Source: Humulus lupulus (Eukaryota > Streptophyta > Magnoliopsida > Rosales > Cannabaceae). Taken from it: DNA of 64,000 nt. Numbering within the stretch: the first letter of the stretch is position 1; every line of letters begins with the position of its first letter. Made by a program: the position numbers and the translations under genes. The notes below the pieces were generated by a model. The model worked only from the letters and a program-made list of their open reading frames with translations, did not search any database and had not been told where the DNA came from. The DNA is taken from NCBI RefSeq assembly GCF_963169125.1, contig NC_084794.1, positions 88,457,018-88,521,017 on the forward strand. The letters run 5' to 3'. Positions 34,077 to 45,870 of this stretch are shown here, piece by piece.

Positions 34077-34314
34077 ACAATAAAAAATGGAAGTAAATAA
34101 GTGGGTTGTGAGTAAAACTTGGAGTGTAGATATATTAAGTTTCATTTTTAATTAAGGCTGAAAAAATATCATTTTGAATTAAATTGACCATGTAGTTAAT
34201 ATATTATATAAATATTAATAATTTTAAATTCATACTAAAATTATTGAAAATATAAATATAAATATAAATGTACTTTAAACTTTGAAATGAAAAAAAATGC
34301 TATAAAAATAGAAG

Positions 34315-34998
34315 GGAAATTTGCAGCATTAATCCCTATGTAGTTCATTTTCTTGCACTTAAATCCTTATGTAAATTTTTTTGCGGCAAAAATCCATGCC
34401 GTTACATATTTAGTGCGGACGTTGGTCCCTCAACTGTTAAGTGTGTCAAGCGGTACACATAACAAAATTCACTTTTGAGAAATTTGCGCATAAATACTTA
34501 TGTAGCTCATTTTGTTGCACTTTAATGCCTAAGAAATTTTTTTGTTGCCAAAAATTTAATAAAATAATTTATTCCCCTCAAAAATTTACTAAAATCTAAT
34601 TAACAAATTATTAATCTTAAAAAATTTAATTCATCTTAAAACTTGTTTAAATTCTTAGTTTTTTTAAGATGATTTTTTTTATTATTTTTGTTTTAACTAA
34701 CATTTCAATAAGTTGTTAATTAAAATCTAACAATAAAATATTACTAAAATCTAATTATCAAATTATTGAAATGATAATTAAAACAAAAACAATAAAAAAA
34801 TTCATCTTAAAATTTATTAAATTCTTAGTTTTATTCAGATGAATTGTTTTTGTTTTAATTAAAATTTTAATAATTTGTTAATTATATTTAAATAATTTTT
34901 TGAGGTGAATAAATTACTTTAAGTGCAATTAATTTGATCTACATAGGAATTTAACTGCAACAAAATGAACTACATAGAAATTAATAATGCAAATTTCC
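34315..34998. mobile_element. Small TIR element (MITE-like) with internal foldback
   Basis: The left end GGAAATTTGCAGCATTAATC and the reverse complement of the right end, GGAAATTTGCATTATTAATT, match over about 50 bp, including TATGTAGTTCATTTT. A second copy of the left arm occurs at about 34479-34530. The middle (34560-34900) contains further inverted AT-rich segments. No ORF is present. The flanks share AAAATAG but do not give an exact TSD. Confidence 0.65.
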
Positions 34999-35639
34999 TA
35001 AAATAGGATAATAATATTTTTGTATGAAAAAGAGCCATCTTAATTGGACTGAATTGTTTTTCTAATAGACTTTTAAAATATCATATAAATTTAAAAAAAA
35101 AAAGGAATAATGATAATTGAATATTAAATATGAATTAATATGTATATTTTGATCAAATATGCTAACATTTTGTTTAGTAGAGAAGAAAGAAAATACGAAT
35201 GATAGAAAAATTTAAATAGAAAGAAAAAGTAATAACCTCAACATTTTCTTTCTATATTAAATTAAAGTTATTTTGGTAAGTTTTTATATTCTTACTTTTA
35301 TAAAAATAAAAATAAAAAGAATTTCATTCAACTAAACTCACCTATACTTTTCTCATTATTTTTCTTTACTATCCTCATTTATCCTTCATCCAAACAACAA
35401 ATTTTACTTTGAGTAATAATATATGCACCCAAATATTACACACAATGACGTCAAGGATAGAAACAGTCAAGCGCCTTCACTGAAAATGTTAAAAATAAAT
35501 ATTTTTTCATTACTATATGTATACATATTTATTAAAAGAAAACAAATTTATATAGCTCTTATGAAACAAAAAACATTACTTAAATTGGTTAAACCCATTT
35601 ATTTCAAACCAAATCCAGCCCAATAAATTATCACACCTG
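34999..35639. other. AT-rich spacer, no gene seen
   Basis: No coding signal and no recognisable element were found. Confidence 0.55.
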
Positions 35640-35880
35640 AAAAACATAGAGTGTTGGTCCTGCAAGAAGAAAGGTAACTAGAGTTTTGAGTGCCCATAAA
35701 AGAAGGGCAAAAGGAAAAAGCCATGATGATCAGGAAAAGGTAGTGTTGGTCACTACTATGACCCTGTTTGCCAACATTTCAGATAGTTGGTGGATCGGGT
35801 CCTCGCATCATATTTTCTTCCTTTCGGAAGAATTTGAAGGTGCGGATATGATTGAAGAACTAGGTTCTTCATATATATAT
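35640..35880 (+). pseudogene. Copia gag-pol fragment
   Basis: A short relic reads CWSCKKKGN (remnant of a zinc knuckle), then in another frame SHDDQEKVVLVTTMTLFANI and SDSWWIGSSHHIFF. It resembles Copia protease entry motifs (WWIDSGATHHI) with the DSGAT core damaged. It ends at an AT microsatellite. No LTRs are seen nearby. Confidence 0.5.
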
Positions 35881-35891
35881 ATATATATATG
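35870..35891. repeat. (AT)n microsatellite
   Basis: An uninterrupted AT dinucleotide run sits within the AT-rich region. A second run lies at about 36220-36244. Confidence 0.85.
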
Positions 35892-36930
35892 GGCAATCGC
35901 ACTTTGACTGAATCAGAGGCCGAGGGAATGTGTAATTGCTGTTGGAAAACAGAAAGTTAGAAGAGGCATCAAATGTTGATTTTCTTTTTGTTCCTGAAAA
36001 GAAGCTACTCTCGATGATTATAAACTACTAAAACTTTAACACCTCATTTAAATTAAAATGATAATTATATATTTGATACACTATCAATTGTACAGTTTTA
36101 TTTGTTTCCTATTACTTTTTATTCTTTTTCTTTTATAGGAAGAAATTCTCTGGAAACTTCCTTCTCAGACCAAATTTGTAACAGTAAAAAAAAAGCTTTG
36201 AGAACAAGCTATCATCTCAAATATATATATATATATATATATATGCACATATATTTGAAGTGGAGTTCAGGTTGGTGAGGCAAGTTTGAGCCAATAAATT
36301 CAAGTTTTAGAAAATAGCACAACCAATAGCAAAAGTCAGTAACTTCTTCTTTCTTGCCTGTACTTTTAATTTTCTTTAATAGAATAAATGGTTTAAATGG
36401 CACAACAAAGTAGTCAATTTTTTTTTCTTTCTTTTGCTTTTCAATTTTTGTAGTGATTGATTTTTTCTTCTATTTTGTATAATCTATTTGTATTAGTTTA
36501 GATATATCCTATATAGATAATATATAAATATTTATATATATATATCTTTTTTTTTTTTTTTTGCGTAAGCCCATAAATTAGAACAAGGGGCCACAAACAA
36601 TTAAACTAGATAAAACAAAATTTTTACAGCATTACTACAAATAAAAAATTGAAAAAGATGTATGAAAACAACCATGAACAACACTAAATGTAATTAATAA
36701 ACTTCAAAGAAGAAAAATAGCCTTATAGTCATTGATGATATGTATATCCTTGAATGAATTGATGATATAATTTTGAAATTTATAAAAGAAAAGTAAATTT
36801 AAATAACTTTAAACCTAATCTTTATTTAGGTATGTTGTGTGTTTTATAGTTGTTTTCTTCTTTGATTAGATTCTAATTATGTAATATTCTTATATTTCAA
36901 AATTATAATTATATTCATAAGTCTTATTAT
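35892..36930. other. AT-rich spacer, no gene seen
   Basis: Simple AT and poly-T runs (36220-36244, 36530-36562) are present with no coding motif. It may include 5' flank or intron of the hAT-like gene that follows. Confidence 0.5.
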
Positions 36931-36941
36931 ATTAATCTTTC

Positions 36942-37373
36942 ATGTATTTAATTAAAACAGGTTTGAAGAAGAATTTTAAAAGTATACAAGATTCCTCAAC
37001 TTCTATGGGAAAGAATGAAAAAATTACAAAATCAAGTTATGTGGATATCAACATAAATCTTGAAGATCTTGAAAGTGACTCAGGATTGAGAACACCAATT
37101 ACGGACCATCCTTTAAAAAATTGTGATTAAGTTCGACGATCATATATGCAAAAAGGTCATTGCCAACCTCACCTCAAGCCATTTCCATCGACAAAAGTTG
37201 GACCTCAATCAAGAATATTCAACAGTGCTTGGTATGAGGAATTTTAAAATTGGCTTGAATATAGTGTATCAAAAGATGTTGCATTTTGTCTATATTGTTA
37301 TCTATTTAAATCAAATTGTGGAGGCCAATCATGTGGTGATGCATTTGTTGGACATATATGTCATGTTGGAGGT
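36942..37373 (+). pseudogene. hAT-like transposase gene, segment 1 (TTF-type region)
   Basis: This is the first piece of a hAT-type gene of the plant 'zinc finger MYM-type 1-like' group. It reads NINLEDLESDSGLRTPITDH, then after a frameshift near 37125 VRRSYMQKGHCQPHLKPFPS and, past an internal stop, NWLEYSVSKDVAFCLYCYLF and GDAFVGHICHVGG. The cysteine-rich part is the TTF-type domain. The text stops inside the HVGG/PSS junction, exactly at the Tekay insertion, and resumes at 49930. Frameshift and stop show that it is dead. Confidence 0.82.
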
Positions 37374-38940
37374 TGTAACGCCCTGGTTACCCCAAGACAG
37401 TTACTGTGAACTTTAAACCATGCTTAACTCGCTAACCAAGTTCTTTGGTTAAAAACGTGCATCTAGGTGTTTTAAGTAGGTTAAGATGGAAACCAATCAA
37501 AAGGAAAGGATATATTTTTATTAAAACATAAAATTGCTCATGGGCCCACAAAACATTTACAAGTTATTTACAATTCAAAACGGTCACTACAGTGTAAATT
37601 TACAACTCACTAACCTAAGCGGCAAAAATAGGGTTAACCCCTAGTCTCTCTGAAAAACTCCTTGGCTGTGGTGGTCAAGCGGCCACATATGTACACATCG
37701 CCACCTAAGCTCTCCACTCAAGGCTGGATGAGCTTTTCTTTCCCTTTACCTACACCACATAGCTCCCATGAGCCAAAGTCCAGCAAGAAAACTCAATACT
37801 GCATGTATATAATATCAAACGATGATCGCGATAATCATCTAAGACTTATAGTCCTAAACTGATGGGTGACATATGTATAAGTCACTAACATGGGATTCCG
37901 CACCCTTTACAAATAAGTGATCAAGTCACTAGCGTAAACAGGATATGTGGCTGATGAGCGAGTCACCGATGTAAACCAAGGAAGTGACCATGGAGTCACT
38001 ACTGTGGGTTCCATACCCTTAGCCATGTGACGATAGGGTCACATGGGCCTTCTGGCCCTAGCTCTGAGTAACTAGTCATAGAACTAAGCAAGCGCTTTTA
38101 GTTTTCATCGAACTTGGGGTCGGTCCGGCATTAATGCTCATGATGAGTCATTCAATGCAGATGTTGATTAGATCTAATCTTTCATCGGATCTGCATTCAT
38201 GGTGCTTATGCCGCTGCTGACACTTAGGTCAGCAACATACAACCAGTGCTCAAAACTATTGTCGAACTTGACTAATAAGTCACAGCTAGTTCTGACACCA
38301 TTGCCAATTCTGACTAGTAAGTCAATGCCATTCATAAGTAAGCAAGATTTGCTAAGCATTTGATATGCAATCTGTAACGCCCCAAACTCCAGGGACCGTT
38401 ACGGTGTGCCTTGTAAACAGTGCTAAACTCGCTAATCGAGTCATTTGGCCAAAATCGTGAACTAAGTATGATTAGCGATTTAGGGATTAAAAACTTTTGT
38501 TACGATGTAACGTTTCACTAGAACGTTTAATATATACATTGGGATCCCGAAAATAAAGTTTCAGAGTATATTACAGAAAACATTTACAACATGCCGTTCT
38601 AAGCGGCAAAACAGGGTTCAACCCTAGTTCCACTTTAAACCTCGACCGTGGCGGAAGAGCAGCTGCATATGTACACGTCATCACCTAAGCTCTCCAACTC
38701 AAGGATGGTCCAGTTCCCTCTTGCTTTTACCTACACCACGTAGCACCCGTGAGCCGAAGCCCAGCAAGAAAACACAATAAAGCATGATATAATATCAACA
38801 ACGATCATAATAACCATTCAGGACTATCAGTCCAAGCAAATAGGTGACAATAGCCAAAAGTCACAATGATGAGCATCGCTCCTTCAAGCCATGTGACGAT
38901 AGGGTCACTAGGGCTTAACTGATACATGATCCTTTCATAA

Positions 38941-39412
38941 GTTTGATTAGGAAAGGTGCAAGGTGATTAGTCACCAACATAACCTTCCTCACGACTTTAG
39001 AGTCGAAGCTATGGACAACGTCCCTTAGCCATGTGACAAACGGTCACCGGGGTCAATACCTTGGCTATAGTCATCTGGTCGTAGACCAGGCAAGCGCTTA
39101 TAAGTTCTTCGACCCTTTGGGTCGGTCTAGCATTAATACCCCATATGAGTCATTCAATGCATGATTCTCGACTTAAGCTTGATTTGGACAGGTGCAAGGT
39201 GATTAGTCACCAACATAACCTTCCTCACGACTCTAGAGTCGAAGCTATGGACAACGTCCCTTAGCCATGTGACAAACGGTCACCGGGGTCAATACCTTGG
39301 CTATAGTCATCTGGTCGTAGACCAGGCAAGAGCTTATAAGTTCTTCGACCCTTTGGGTCGGTCTAGCATTAATACCCCATATGAGTCATTCAATGCATGA
39401 TTCTCGACTCTA
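38941..39412. repeat. 236-bp tandem duplication inside the solo LTR
   Basis: The phrase AGGTGCAAGGTGATTAGTCA starts at 38954 and again at 39190. The two units are nearly identical along their length, including ACGAC(T/-)TTAGAGTCGAAGC and GGTCGTAGACCAGG. The relative at 18540 has one copy. Confidence 0.88.
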
Positions 39413-39649
39413 GAGTCGGTCCCTGACTAGTTAGTGTCTTTCACTAGTAAGACATGCCACCAATCACATATCACATGTTCCACATCCATAAACGAGGCAT
39501 TTAGCATGCTTACCAAACAGATAGTAGTGCTATTAGGGCCATGCATAAACACAGAGGCTCAAGCTCTGAACAGTATCATACTCAGTATATAAAGCATGTC
39601 CCAAATACATGTTTCTCATGCATCATTCGTAATAAATCCAGCAATCTAA

Positions 39650-39826
39650 CATGCATCAATAACAGCCATGCATGTCACGTTTAATAACCAGCCAACATGC
39701 ATCAAGAGTAGCCATGCATGTCATACATAATAATCAACAGACATGCATCAATAATAACCACGCATGTCATACCCAGCAATCAACCAACATGCATCATAAT
39801 AGCCATGCTTGTCACATATACACAGG
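39650..39826. repeat. 46-bp minisatellite, about four copies
   Basis: CATGCATCA starts at 39650, 39696, 39742 and 39788, an exact 46-bp period, with AGCCATGCATGTCA in each unit. Confidence 0.88.
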
Positions 39827-42558
39827 GTGCAGTTTTCTTACCTCAATGTCGAGCTAGAACGATTAAAAGAACGATCCTTGAGAACGATCAACCTTTAAGC
39901 CCTTAGCGGTCACCTAATCATAACCAAATATGGGACACCATCAATAACATGATAATCAAAGGTTCCACACCAATATCTAGCCCCCAAGATATCAATCCAA
40001 ACTAATCCAAGTAGTAGGGACACTCCCGAGGCCCATAGCTAAGTTCCCGGGGTCAAAACGAGCAAACGGGGTGAAAACAGGGCAAGGGTTGCGGCCCTAG
40101 CACCTTGGGCCGCGGCCCCCAGAATTTCCAGAGGCAAGCGCCGCGGCGCCCCACACAAGGGCCGCGGCGCCCAGTGAAACAGAAGGGCCACCTGCTAACT
40201 CGAGCTAGGGCCGCGGCGCCCAACCCAGAACCATTCTCCAACGTGTTTTCAACACTTCAAAGTCCCCAAAAACACACCTAAACATTCCCCAATCATCAAA
40301 ACAAAGTTCCCAAGCTTCCCAATACCTCAAAACCCTCAAAACTCAAGGTTCAAACAAACCGAAAACTCAACGATTCACAAAATCAATTCAAAGCTTAGAA
40401 ACTCTAAATAACTCAAAACTTAAACTTCAATTACCTTTGATTGGGTTGTTTTCCATCAAATCCTTCGGCTAAGAAGCTTCTATTCTTTCCTAGGATCGCT
40501 ATGCCTCGACCCTCGCTTGATTCCGACTCCTAGAACTCAAGATATCTTCGAAAACGCTTAAACGGTAAAACGGACCGTCCTTGAGAGAGAACGAGAGGTT
40601 TCAAACGTACGTTCTTATCTGACAAGCTACTTCAAGCTTAAGTAACCTCAAATAAAACCTAGTGCTCGGGGTCCCGAAAACACCCCCGGGGACACTATAG
40701 TCAAAACTTCCAGAATTTCACCCTGATCTCAAATATTCCCAATCTATCACCAAATAAACATTTCTATTACCCCAAAATTGACCCCGTTATGACAAAACCG
40801 CTAATCCATTAAATATGACCGTCTCATGTCGAATAGCTCGAATATATCTCCATAATAATTAAATCTCATTCACAAATTACAATATGCACCCAATTTACAA
40901 ATATGCCCTCAACAGGCCAAATTACCAAAATGCCCTTATCATTTTAAATACTCCCATACGCATGCATTTATCATCATATAATAATATAATTCACATTAAC
41001 ATGCATATGTTCATTTTATAACATATTAAATCAATTATGGCCCTCCCGGCCTCCTAATCAAGGTCCTAAACCTTATTAGGAAATTTGGGGCATTACACAA
41101 TCCATGTCCACATTTAAGCACTCAACATGCCTCAATAATAGCCATGCAAGTCACATATAAGGTGCAGTTTTCTTGTTCGAGCGAGAATTAGTAAAAGAAC
41201 GACCCTTGAGAACGATCTGGCTTTTATTTCCTTAGCGGTCACCTAGTCATAACCAATTGGAATCCATTAATAAAGTAAATCAATAAAAGGTTCACAATCT
41301 AAAACCTCATTCCCGGGATCAATACCGCATTCTCGGGACTCCCAATCCACCCAAACGGGGTAAAGGAACCAATTCACGAGCCCCCAAAGTCATCTCTAGC
41401 CCTAAAAATAAGACTTGCTGAAGTCGACCTAGCGTTGGGGCGCTGCCCCAAGTCAGAGAGACCCAGCTCTCTGCTCTACCTAGCGCTGGGGCACCACCTG
41501 CAGGACCAGAATTTTTCTGGTTTCCTCCCTTGCGATTTCCCCTGAAAACCAAGCCTTCAAACTAGCCCCAAACATCACCCAAACATGCCCTTTAACCCCA
41601 AAACTTCATCTATACCCCAACCTCATCAAAACCCAAGTAAACTTCCTTAAAAACTTCCATTGATTCCCAACTAAACACTTCAAATTTCTCAACTGAAAAT
41701 CATTAGAAAAACAGAGTATAGATAAATTTCATGGAAGAATTCTTACCTCAAGTTGGATTTGAGTCCACTTCAATGGATGAACTAAGGCTCTAAGCTCCAA
41801 ACTTTGATTCCCTAGCTTGGTTCTTCAAATTGGGGTCAAAAATTCCAAAGGAGGAAGGAGGAGGATGATGATCGTGAGAAGGGATGAGGAAGCTCTGTTT
41901 TAGGTAAGCTTCTACAGTCTACAATGTTGATATATATCTTAGGGGTGAAAAGACTATTTTTCCCCTAGGTCATTTAAAGGTTTCTAAAGACTCCCAAGGG
42001 TAAAACCGCCCTTTTCCACTTATTTCGTTAATCATAATTAACACCCTCCAATTCCCGCTATCCTTGATATTCTCAAATACCAATAATTCATATCTCATTA
42101 CCCTTTAATTCCTAGCAACGCCCTAATCATTAAATCACCCCGAGACTCACCCCGAGCCTCGAACTTAATCCCGTTATGACTAAACCGCTAATTTGCACTT
42201 AAAGATTGTCTCATGTCGAATAGCTCAAAAAAATCCACATTATAATGTGGCCTCAACAATAGACCACCGACATGCATACACATATACAATTACGTCCTCA
42301 ACGGGCCAAATTACCAAAATACCCCTGTGATAAAATGTGGACCCACATGCATGCATTTAACATCATATTATAATATAATTCACATAAACATGCATATAAT
42401 CATTTAATGGCATAATAAATTAATTATGGCCCTCCCGGCCTACTAATCCAACCATTAAACCACATTAGGGATTTTGTGGTATTACAACTATCCCCTCCTT
42501 ACAGAAATTTCGTCCTCGAAATTTATATGAACAGCTCGGGATGCTGACTCCGCATATC

Positions 42559-42963
42559 TTACTCTAGCTCCCAGGTCACTTCCTTGACCTTGTTGTTTCT
42601 CCACAATACATTAACCAAAGGTATCGTCTTATTTCTGAGGACCTTGTCATTTCTATCAAGTATCTGGACTGGCTGTTCCTCATAGGAGAGATCTGCCTCA
42701 AGCTCCAGATCTTCGTAGCTCAAAACATGAGTCACATCAGATACATACCTCCGAAGAGCTGAAACATGAAACACGTTATGCACGGCTGACAATGCCGGAG
42801 GTAAGGCCAACCTGTAAGCCACCTTACCAATCCTCTCCAGGATCTCAAATGGACCTACAAACCTAGGGCTCAGCTTGCCCTTCTTCCCAAACCTTCTCAC
42901 CCCTTTCCATGGCGAGACTCTAAGGAAGCACAGTCTCCCACTTGGAACTCCACGTTCCTGCAC
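42559..42963 (-). pseudogene. Integrase C-terminus and chromodomain of the Tekay element
   Basis: [20 protein letters not shown] and [15 protein letters not shown] form the integrase tail. The C-terminal [20 protein letters not shown]...[18 protein letters not shown] is a chromodomain, which steers integration to marked chromatin in chromoviruses. The frame is separated by a shift or stop from the integrase core upstream (42984-43562). Confidence 0.88.
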
Positions 42964-42983
42964 TTGGGATATGCATAGCTCTT

Positions 42984-43976
42984 CTATCTACTCTGAGAAG
43001 CGAGCATCCGAGCTCTAATCTTCTCAATGGCCTCACTGGTCCTCTGAACTGCCTCAGGACCCAAGTATCTCCTTTCACATGTCTCATCCCAATGAATGGG
43101 AGATCTGCACTTCCTACCATACAACATCTCATAAGGTGCAACTCCAATTGTAGATTGATAATTTTTGTTGTAAGAGAACTCTATCAAAGGTAGATACTTA
43201 CTCCAGGATCCACCAAAGTCCAACACACATGCTCGCAGCATGTCTTCCAATATCTGAATTGTCTTCTCAGATTGCCCATCTGCTTGAGGATGATAAGCAA
43301 TACTGAACTTCAACTGTGTTCCCATGGCTTTCTGTAGACTCCCCCAGAACTTGGAAGTAAAAGTAGAGTCCCGATTTGACACGATCGACCTTGGCGCTCC
43401 ATGGAGGCACACGATCTCTCTCACATAGAGATTTGCATATTGGTCAACTGTATATGTAGTCCTCACTGGCAAGAAGTGAGCTGACTTGGTATAGCAATCC
43501 ACTATAACCCAAATGGAATCATGCTGACCAACAGTCCTGGGTAACCCTACCACGAAATCCATCGAGATGTCCTCCCATTTTCACTCTGGGATATCCAGAG
43601 GCTGCAATAACCCTGCCGGCCTCTGATGCTTAGCCTTGACCTGTTGACATGCCAAGCACTTAGCCACATATTCCACTACATCCCTCTTCATCCTCGGCCA
43701 CCAATACAATGATCTCAAATCCTGATACATCTTTGTGGTGTCTGGATGCAAAGAGTAAGGTGTAGTATGAGATTCATCTAGAATCTCTCGCCTCATAGCA
43801 GTGTCTAACGGAACACATATCCGACCCTTGTATCTCAATAAGCCCAAATCAGACACTGTATAATCTCTAGATGCTCCAGCCAAAACATCCTCTCTGATCT
43901 TGATCAGTTGTGGATCACTCAACTGATCCTCCTTGATTCTCTCCAACAGTATATACTGTAGCGTAATATTGGCCAA
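42984..43976 (-). pseudogene. Integrase of the Tekay element
   Basis: The zinc-binding part and H2C2 remnant end in KCLACQQVKAKHQRPAGLLQ (43581-43976). A stop near 43578 precedes the core (43562-42984). IVDCYTKSAHF has the first Asp. At the second catalytic position the text is SIVSNRDSTF, where SDRD is the family form, so Asp is replaced by Asn. GQSEKTIQ keeps the Glu. The changed Asp and the stop argue that it is inactive. Confidence 0.87.
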
Positions 43977-44043
43977 CTGGCCCTATACTAGCTCTGGTCA
44001 TATCATCTGCTAACTTTCTGGCTATCAACCTCGCACCATAAAT

Positions 44044-44568
44044 CTATCCCGGACCCTTCCGGGTTAAAGCATCAGCTACCACGTTGGCCTTTCCTGGATG
44101 ATACAAAATCTCACAATCATAATCTTTTACCAACTCCAGCCAACACCTTTGTCTCATATTCAAATCTTTCTGTGTGAAGAAGTATTTCAGACTTTTTTGG
44201 TCTGTATAGATCTCACATTTCTCCCCATAAAGATAATGCCTCCATACCTTTAAAGTAAAGACCACAGCCGCCAACTCCAATTCATGAGTGGGATATCTCT
44301 TTTCATACCCCTTCAGCTGACGTGAGGCATAAGCAATTACCTTCCCTGACTGCATCAGAACACAGCCCAAACCATGATGTGAAGCATCGCATTAAATCAC
44401 AAATTTCTCCTGATCTGTGGGAAGACTCAGAATTGGAGCTGTAATAAACCTCTGCTTTAGTTCCTGGAAGTTGTTCTCACACTTATCTAACAACACAAAC
44501 TTCTAATTCTTGCATGTCAGCTCAGTCAATGAAGTAGAAATCTTTGAGAACCCTTCCACGAAACGCCT
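44044..44568 (-). pseudogene. RNase H of the Tekay element
   Basis: [52 protein letters not shown] and [12 protein letters not shown] are the Ty3 RNase H landmarks. The upstream part that should hold the first Asp (about 44371-44390) is broken by a stop. Confidence 0.85.
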
Positions 44569-45870
44569 CTAATAACTTGCCAAACCAAGGAAACTTCTAA
44601 CCTCAGAAGCATTCTTTGGCCTTGGCCAATATCTGACTGCCTCAATCTTTGCTAGATCTACCTTAATCCCCTCCTTACTGACAATGTGCCCAAGAAAAGA
44701 TACCTGAGATAACCAGAATTCACATTTCTTGAACTTTGCAAACAATTTGTGCTCTCTCAGTCTCTGTAGAACCAATCTCAGATAATGCTCATGCTCTAAC
44801 TTTGGCTGAGAATAAACCAGGATATCATCGATGAAGACGATCATAAACTGGTCCAGATAATCCTTGAACACTTTGTTCATCATATCCATAAAATCAGTCG
44901 GGGCATTAGTCAATCCAAAAGACATGACTAAGAACTCATAATGCCCATACCTGGTACGAAAAGCAGTCTTCAGTATATCTCCCTCCTTGACCTTCAACTG
45001 ATGATAACTGGAACGAAGGTCAATCTTTGAGAATACATTTTTACCTTGCAACTAATCAAACAGATCATCTATCATTGGCAAAGGATACCTGTTCTTGATT
45101 GTTAACTTATTCAGTTCTCTGTAATCAATGCACATCCTCAGAGAACCATCTTTCTTCTTCACAAACAGAATTGGCGCACCCCAAGGTGAGAAACTAGGTC
45201 TGATAAAACCCAAATCTAGCAGCTCTTGCAACTGTACTTTCAATTCTTTTAACTCAGCTAGGGCCATTCTGTAAGGTGCTCTAGACACTGGCTCCATCCC
45301 TGGTGTCAGTTCTATCATGAACTCTATCTCTCTGTGTGGTGGCAAACCTGGTAAATCTTCTGGAAATACATCCAGGAATTCATAGACTAATCTGGTCTCT
45401 TCTAGTCTCACTGGCACGACCGGAGTAGTGTCAACCACACTGGCTAAGAATCCAATGCAACCTCCTTGCAGTAGATCTCTAGCCCTCAAAACATAAATCA
45501 TAGGTATGCGGGGTCCATGCACAATACCAACAAACACAAAAGGATCCTCACCTTTAGGCTCAAAGGTGACCATCTTCCTTCTGCAATCAATGGTTGCCCT
45601 ATACTTCACTAACCAGTCCATACCAAGAATCATATCGAAGTCAGTCATAACTAACTCTATCAAGTCCACTGACAACTCTCTGCCCTCCACTGTCACTGGC
45701 AAAGATCTAACCCACCTCCTGGATACTACCAACTCCCTAGTGGGTAATAAAGTTCCAAACCCCACAGCATAAAAATCGCATGGTCTACACAGTCTATCAA
45801 TAATTCTACTAGCAACAAAAGAATGTGTAGCGCCAGAATCAATCAAAACATTATAAAGGGGTTCCAGCAC
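44569..45870 (-). pseudogene. Protease and reverse transcriptase of the Tekay element
   Basis: The protease has [20 protein letters not shown] with an intact DSG. The RT reads [20 protein letters not shown], then a TAG stop (about 45049-45051, in place of the Gln codon in LFDQLQG), then [33 protein letters not shown] and FIDDILVYS, where the YxDD-type site is intact. Another stop follows LGLASY near 44569. The catalytic residues remain but the polyprotein cannot be read through. Confidence 0.88.

Larger units (their letters stand above)
38373..41097 (-). mobile_element. Solo LTR nested in the Tekay 3' LTR
   Basis: The unit is 2725 bp with ends TGTAACGCCCCAAACTCC and TTGGGGCATTACA, and TSD CAATC at 38368-38372 and 41098-41102. 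It is a subfamily relative of the host LTR, in the same orientation. It carries a 236-bp tandem duplication (about 38941-39176 and 39177-39412), a 46-bp minisatellite (39650-39826) and a GC-rich cluster of GGGCCGCGGC words (40080-40230). No coding region is present. Confidence 0.9.
37374..42486 (-). repeat. 3' LTR of the Tekay element, split by a solo LTR
   Basis: The two parts, 37374-38372 and 41103-42486, together match the 5' LTR. 38362-38372 (GATATGCAATC) rejoins ATCCATGTCC at 41100, exactly as in the intact copy near 48510. The ends are TGTAACGCCC and GGTATTACA on the plus strand. Confidence 0.88.

Noticed and set aside
37662..37862. A 66-residue ORF (MAVVVKRPHMYTSPPKLSTQ) present at 37662 and again at 47802
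   Set aside because: It is conserved only because both lie in the two LTRs of the same element. It has no known domain, and LTR identity explains the match.
39672..39906. His/Asn-rich ORFs at 39672-39857 and 39718-39906
   Set aside because: They are translations of the 46-bp minisatellite.
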